DNA of 15,789 nt from an uncultured Prevotella sp. (GTDB lineage: Bacteria; Bacteroidota; Bacteroidia; Bacteroidales; Bacteroidaceae), in the NCBI GenBank assembly GCA_900550635.1, contig URSZ01000052.1, positions 1 to 15,789 on the forward strand, written 5' to 3'. The position numbers were made by a program, and so were the translations under genes. The notes under the pieces were generated by a model. It ran no database searches, had not been told where the DNA came from, and saw only the letters and a program-made list of their open reading frames with translations. Shown piece by piece: positions 12,832-15,789 of the stretch. Each line of letters begins with the position of its first letter. Positions within the stretch are counted from its first letter, which is position 1.

Positions 12832-13237
12832 TGGACCAGGAGAGAATCGAACTCTCGTCCAAACGGGGAAAACCTATGCTTTCTACATGCTTAGCTTCGC
12901 TGGAGGTTTTCGTGTAACGGCCACGCAGGAAGCTGCCGTATACGGTCGTTGCCTTATTCCCGGCTAAAGTTTCGCCGACGCCGCGGGACTGTCGCCGGCT
13001 ATTCCCGATTTACGTGCACCGCTTAACCCATGAGCCTCGGAACAACGGCTTCGGAGCGATGTCTCGTCCGGACACCTTGTGCCCGGATAAAGCTCGATTT
13101 ACTATGCTTCGATCAAGCAGCGAGAGCGTATTTGTTTTCGCCAATTAAATTTTTGAAAGCTCAGATTATAGTGAGCGCTCACGACGCACTGCATGCTTAC
13201 ATACGCCTTCTGCCCGCTGTCAAATCCAGTCTGGCCC
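12832..13237 (-). ncRNA. ssrA: Transfer-messenger RNA (tmRNA)
   Basis: One-piece tmRNA of about 406 nt, which rescues stalled ribosomes and tags the nascent chain. The 5' end GGGCCAG pairs with the 3' CTGGTCC (plus-strand 12833-12839) in a 7-bp acceptor stem whose third pair is G-U, the alanyl identity mark. The tRNA-like 3' part GACGAGAGTTCGATTCTCTC and the 5' CTGGATTTGACAGC are typical. CCA is not encoded (genomic continuation after the discriminator A is CAC), so it must be added. A weak promoter (TTTG at 13286-13283, 16 nt, CAATTTTG at 13266-13259) may lie upstream, but spacing and sequence are poor. Confidence 0.95.
13113..13142 (-). other. tmRNA tag-peptide reading frame (GENKYALAA)
   Basis: Within ssrA, GGC GAA AAC AAA TAC GCT CTC GCT GCT TGA encodes GENKYALAA and stop; with the Ala carried by tmRNA itself the added tag is AGENKYALAA. 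The ALAA end is the standard degradation signal for ClpXP-type proteases. Confidence 0.9.
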
Positions 13238-13563
13238 GGCTTGTTTTGTAATGCTTTGCAAAATTGCGATTTTTTTTTCATTCAAAAAAGAGGGCGTATT
13301 ATAAATATGACTGTAATGCATTCGGTTGGGCACAAGTTTGGCGCGGATATGGGTCCTTTGCGGCAAGAGGTGCTTTGCCGGATAATGTAGGCGGGAGAAA
13401 TTGCGTGTCGTCCCAGCAAAAGCCGTGCCAGGCATGCAGAGCGGATAGCAGGGTAAAAGGGCTCGAAAAAATAGGTCAGACATATTTTGAAATATGTCTG
13501 ACCTATTTTAAAATATCTCTGAGATAATTTTTTTTAGGTGCCGGGGAATTTGGTGCGTTTTTT
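13238..13563. other. Intergenic region between tolC-type gene and tmRNA
   Basis: About 325 bases. Element E lies close to the TolC end. The rest presumably holds the tmRNA promoter, of which only a poor match is visible. Two short overlapping frames (13220-13483 minus and 13264-13527 plus) have no family features; the plus one ends in repeat-derived TYFEIC heptads. Confidence 0.7.
13465..13535 (-). repeat. Repeat element E; likely terminator of the efflux operon
   Basis: Minus-strand order: lead unit TTATCTCAGAGATATTTT (different from the ATATGTGCC lead of A, B and C), unit 2 ATAGGTCAGACATATTTC, unit 3 ATATGTCTGACCTATTTT, 21 nt apart. Units 2 and 3 form a perfect stem of about 19 bp, with the GG of one arm matched by CC in the other, followed by six T's. 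It starts about 30 nt after the tolC-type stop codon. Confidence 0.85.
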
Positions 13564-14892
13564 TTATTCCTCGATATATTCCATTATGCTTCCGCTGAGC
13601 TGGCGCAGCGAAATCTCGCATATCTTGGTGTCGTATTCGGCCACGAGTATTCGTTCTTCGGCGTCAAGCAGGCTGTTTTGCGCTTCTCTTATTTCAATTC
13701 CGGCCAAGTCGCCAAGCATGAAACGCTCGTTGGCAATGTAGTAGTTTTCTTTTGCGGTTACGAGGTTCTGTTTTTCGAGGGCGAGCAGTTTCAGGTTGTT
13801 CTCGTAAGCCTGCCACAGGTCGGCCAGGTCGGCTTTTAATGCGAGTTCCAGTTCCTGTTGTGCCAGTTCGGCATTGTCGATGTTTATTTGTGCGTTGGCC
13901 ATTTCGCGTCGCCTGTTTCCGTCGAAGAGTTTCATTCCTATGGTTACACCAATGTTCCCGCCCCAGTTGTGCCTGCTGCGTGTGGTGCCGGAATTGTAGC
14001 GGTCGTATGTGTAGCCGTATTGGCCGTTGAGCCTTATGTATGGGAAGTCGCGGCTCTTAACGTTTCGCAGGTCTATTTCGGAGAGCTTCTTGTTGTGTGC
14101 GGCGTTGATGAGCGACGCGTTTGTGCGCAGCGTGGCCGCCCACAGGCTGTCGAACGAAAGCGACGATTCTACGTTAATCATTGTGTCGCGCACGCGGATT
14201 CGCATGTTCATCTCTTTTTCGGCCATAAGTTCGTTGAGACGTATTTGCGAGGACGCCAGGCTTTCGAGTTGCTTGAGGCTTTGTGCGCTGTCAGCATTAA
14301 AATCCACTTGTGCCTGCTGGAGGTCGAGGCGTGACTTGTCGCCGGTAATCCACCGTTCTTGTGCTATCCTGAGCCTTTCCTTGGATAGCGAAACGGCATA
14401 TTGCAGGTTGCGGAGGCGTATACGTTGCTGGACGTAGTTGTAATACTCTGAAACGAGTTCCGCTATATAGTCTTCGATGGCCATACGTGTTTGTGTGGCG
14501 CTCTGGAGCTTAAGTTCCTGCAGCCTTTGGTAGTTGGTTTGGATTTTATATCCGTCAAAGATTGTCCATTCGGCGTTGATTCCTGCGTTGACATTGTGTC
14601 CCACGATGTTGCGTTCGCGTGTTACGTCGCTTGTGCCGCGTGTTCTTGTGTCGCGGCTGTCGAGCGTAGCGTCATAGCCTGCAACGGCTTCGACCGTGGG
14701 CAGGTATCCTGCGTTTGCCCGCGTGGCGTTGTTGACAGCTATTTGCTCGTCGTTTTTTACAATGCGTAACGAGTAATTGTTTTTCAGCCCTTTTTCAATG
14801 CAGGTTTTGAGTGAAAGTACTTGTACTTGGGCGTATGCAGGCAAGCTTACCGCTATGTAGCATAATAAAGTGATAATACCGCGCTTCATCAT
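13564..14892 (-). CDS. TolC family outer-membrane efflux channel
   Basis: A 442-residue protein forming, as a trimer, the outer-membrane exit duct of a tripartite efflux pump. Residues 1-21 are a signal peptide (GIITLLCYIAVSLPAYA, cleaved before QVQVLSL). The two-fold internal repeat of TolC/OEP proteins is visible: LKTCIEKGLKNNYSLRI near 27 and its counterpart DSLWAATLRTNASLINA near 252; long Ala/Gln/Leu-rich helices (SEYYNYVQQRIRLRNLQYA, EIREAQNSLLDAEERILVAEY); and beta segments ending GVTIGMKLFDGN. There is no lipobox Cys. The ATG at 14892 overlaps the permease stop as ATGA; a second ATG one codon in (14889) is equally possible. Element E follows. Confidence 0.93.
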   Translation of the reverse strand: MMKRGIITLLCYIAVSLPAYAQVQVLSLKTCIEKGLKNNYSLRIVKNDEQIAVNNATRANAGYLPTVEAVAGYDATLDSRDTRTRGTSDVTRERNIVGHNVNAGINAEWTIFDGYKIQTNYQRLQELKLQSATQTRMAIEDYIAELVSEYYNYVQQRIRLRNLQYAVSLSKERLRIAQERWITGDKSRLDLQQAQVDFNADSAQSLKQLESLASSQIRLNELMAEKEMNMRIRVRDTMINVESSLSFDSLWAATLRTNASLINAAHNKKLSEIDLRNVKSRDFPYIRLNGQYGYTYDRYNSGTTRSRHNWGGNIGVTIGMKLFDGNRRREMANAQINIDNAELAQQELELALKADLADLWQAYENNLKLLALEKQNLVTAKENYYIANERFMLGDLAGIEIREAQNSLLDAEERILVAEYDTKICEISLRQLSGSIMEYIEE

Positions 14893-15789
14893 TCTTTTTT
14901 GTTTTTGTGCGTCATGTCGGTTGAAACGTATGTGTAAATAGCTGGTACGATAAACATAGTGAGGAACGTAGAGATAATCATTCCTCCAACAACGGCCGTA
15001 CCCATCGCAATTCGCCCGTTGGCACCTTCGCCGCTTGCGAATACCAGCGGCAGAAGGCCGAGGATTGTGGCTGCACTCGTCATGAGGATAGGACGAAGGC
15101 GTTGGGCTGCCGCATGGCGTATGGCTGTCATCTTGTCTTCGCCTTGCGTCTGGCGGTGGTTCGCGAATTCAACGATAAGAATACCGTTCTTTGCTACAAG
15201 TCCGATGAGCATTATTATTCCGATTTGGCTGAAAATGTTCATGGTTTGCCCGCTGGCGAGCATGAATATCAGTGCACCGCAAATAGCCAGCGGTACAGTG
15301 AGCATTATGACAAACGGGTCTTTGAAACTTTCGAACTGTGCCGCAAGTATGAGGTAAATTAGCAACAATGCCAATGAGAATGCGAATATCAAGCTCGAGG
15401 AACTTTCCCTGAATTCTTTGGAGTCTCCGGCAAGCGCCGTGCGGAAAGTTTCGTCGAGTGTGCTTTCGGCAATCCTGTCCATTTCGTCGAGTCCGTCGCC
15501 TATGGTCTTACCTTCTGCCAGTCCGGCCGAAATAGTTGCCGAAACGAAGCGGTTGTATCTGTAAAGTTTGGGTGGTGCAATGCTTTCTACCAGGTCGACA
15601 AGGTTTTCCATTTGCACCATGTCGCCGTTGCCGTTGCGCACGTAAATCGCTTTTAGGTTGTTCGGGTCGTTACGTTGCTGCCGGTTAATCTCCCCGACAA
15701 TCTCGTACTGCTTGCCGTTAAGATAAAGGTATCCCATACGTTGTCCGCTCAGACCGTATTGGAGTGTCTGGGCTATGTTACGGGTACTG
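14889..15789 (-). CDS. RND efflux permease, C-terminal part (AcrB/MexB-type, 5' end outside window)
   Basis: The frame is open to the window's right edge, upstream of the first ATG (15737), and reads STRNIAQTLQYGLSGQRMGY, which continues the porter domain; the gene is therefore truncated by the window and does not start at 15737. About 299 residues are visible: the end of the periplasmic porter domain (NGKQYEIVGEINRQQRNDP, IYVRNGNGDMVQMENLV) and five membrane helices, with the family motif GLVAKNGILIVEFAN followed by RLRPILMTSAATILGLLPL. It is an inner-membrane proton-driven exporter of the HAE1 type by resemblance; substrates cannot be told. It is translationally coupled to the TolC-type gene. 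The membrane-fusion adaptor should lie further upstream. Confidence 0.95.
   Translation of the reverse strand, partial: STRNIAQTLQYGLSGQRMGYLYLNGKQYEIVGEINRQQRNDPNNLKAIYVRNGNGDMVQMENLVDLVESIAPPKLYRYNRFVSATISAGLAEGKTIGDGLDEMDRIAESTLDETFRTALAGDSKEFRESSSSLIFAFSLALLLIYLILAAQFESFKDPFVIMLTVPLAICGALIFMLASGQTMNIFSQIGIIMLIGLVAKNGILIVEFANHRQTQGEDKMTAIRHAAAQRLRPILMTSAATILGLLPLVFASGEGANGRIAMGTAVVGGMIISTFLTMFIVPAIYTYVSTDMTHKNKKE

Noticed and set aside
12832..12870. tRNA-like 3' end considered as a separate tRNA gene
   Set aside because: No anticodon arm nearby; the partner acceptor strand is about 370 nt away, as in tmRNA.
13465..13535. Tandem palindromic units considered as a CRISPR array
   Set aside because: Only three units, no unique spacers, units are themselves the palindromes, and no cas gene is in the window.

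Overview
The window looks like chromosomal DNA from a member of the Bacteroidales (Bacteroidota), perhaps Muribaculaceae-like; the family is a guess. The evidence is a phosphate-selective-porin (OprP/OprO) type outer-membrane protein, a DUF4831 protein, promoters of the Bacteroidota TTTG / TAnnTTTG type, a weak role for Shine-Dalgarno sites, a stand-alone AICAR transformylase, a tmRNA whose tag reads GENKYALAA, and the gene order hpt-adk-obg-pgeF-M23, which I recall from Bacteroides relatives. Every confident gene is on the minus strand, so transcription runs from high to low coordinates.

Layout in transcription order. (1) 15789-13564: the C-terminal end of an RND efflux permease, overlapping a TolC-type outer-membrane channel gene by 4 nt. 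This is an efflux operon whose adaptor gene lies outside the window. (2) 13237-12832: tmRNA (ssrA). (3) 12731-11314: AICAR transformylase, then a small basic hypothetical protein and a hairpin. (4) 11082-10780: a small glutaredoxin-like protein with an inverted repeat over its promoter and start codon. (5) 10396-6067: the operon hpt-adk-obg-pgeF-M23, joining purine salvage, nucleotide balance, a ribosome-linked GTPase, peptidoglycan proofreading and a LytM-type protein with one dead and one intact domain. (6) 5593-2909: the bifunctional NAD(P)HX repair enzyme, then a DUF4831 exported protein and a strong terminator. (7) 2496-1330: the OprP-like porin with its own promoter and terminator. (8) 892-1: the start of a GHL10/DUF187 family glycoside hydrolase that turns abruptly, in frame, into what looks like the C-terminal half of a pyridoxamine-phosphate-oxidase/Nim-like flavoprotein.

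The least expected signal lies between the genes. Five intergenic regions each carry one copy of a roughly 65-nt element made of exactly three units with a 21-nt period (core ATATGTCNGACATATTT or a variant). The last two units are mutually complementary and are followed by a T run. Four copies (A, C, D, E) sit on the minus strand downstream of genes and look like intrinsic terminators; one (B) is reversed. Stem changes are largely compensated between the paired units, and copy A has a wholly different stem sequence in the same frame. This looks like a dispersed, terminator-like repeat family that I cannot match to a named element.
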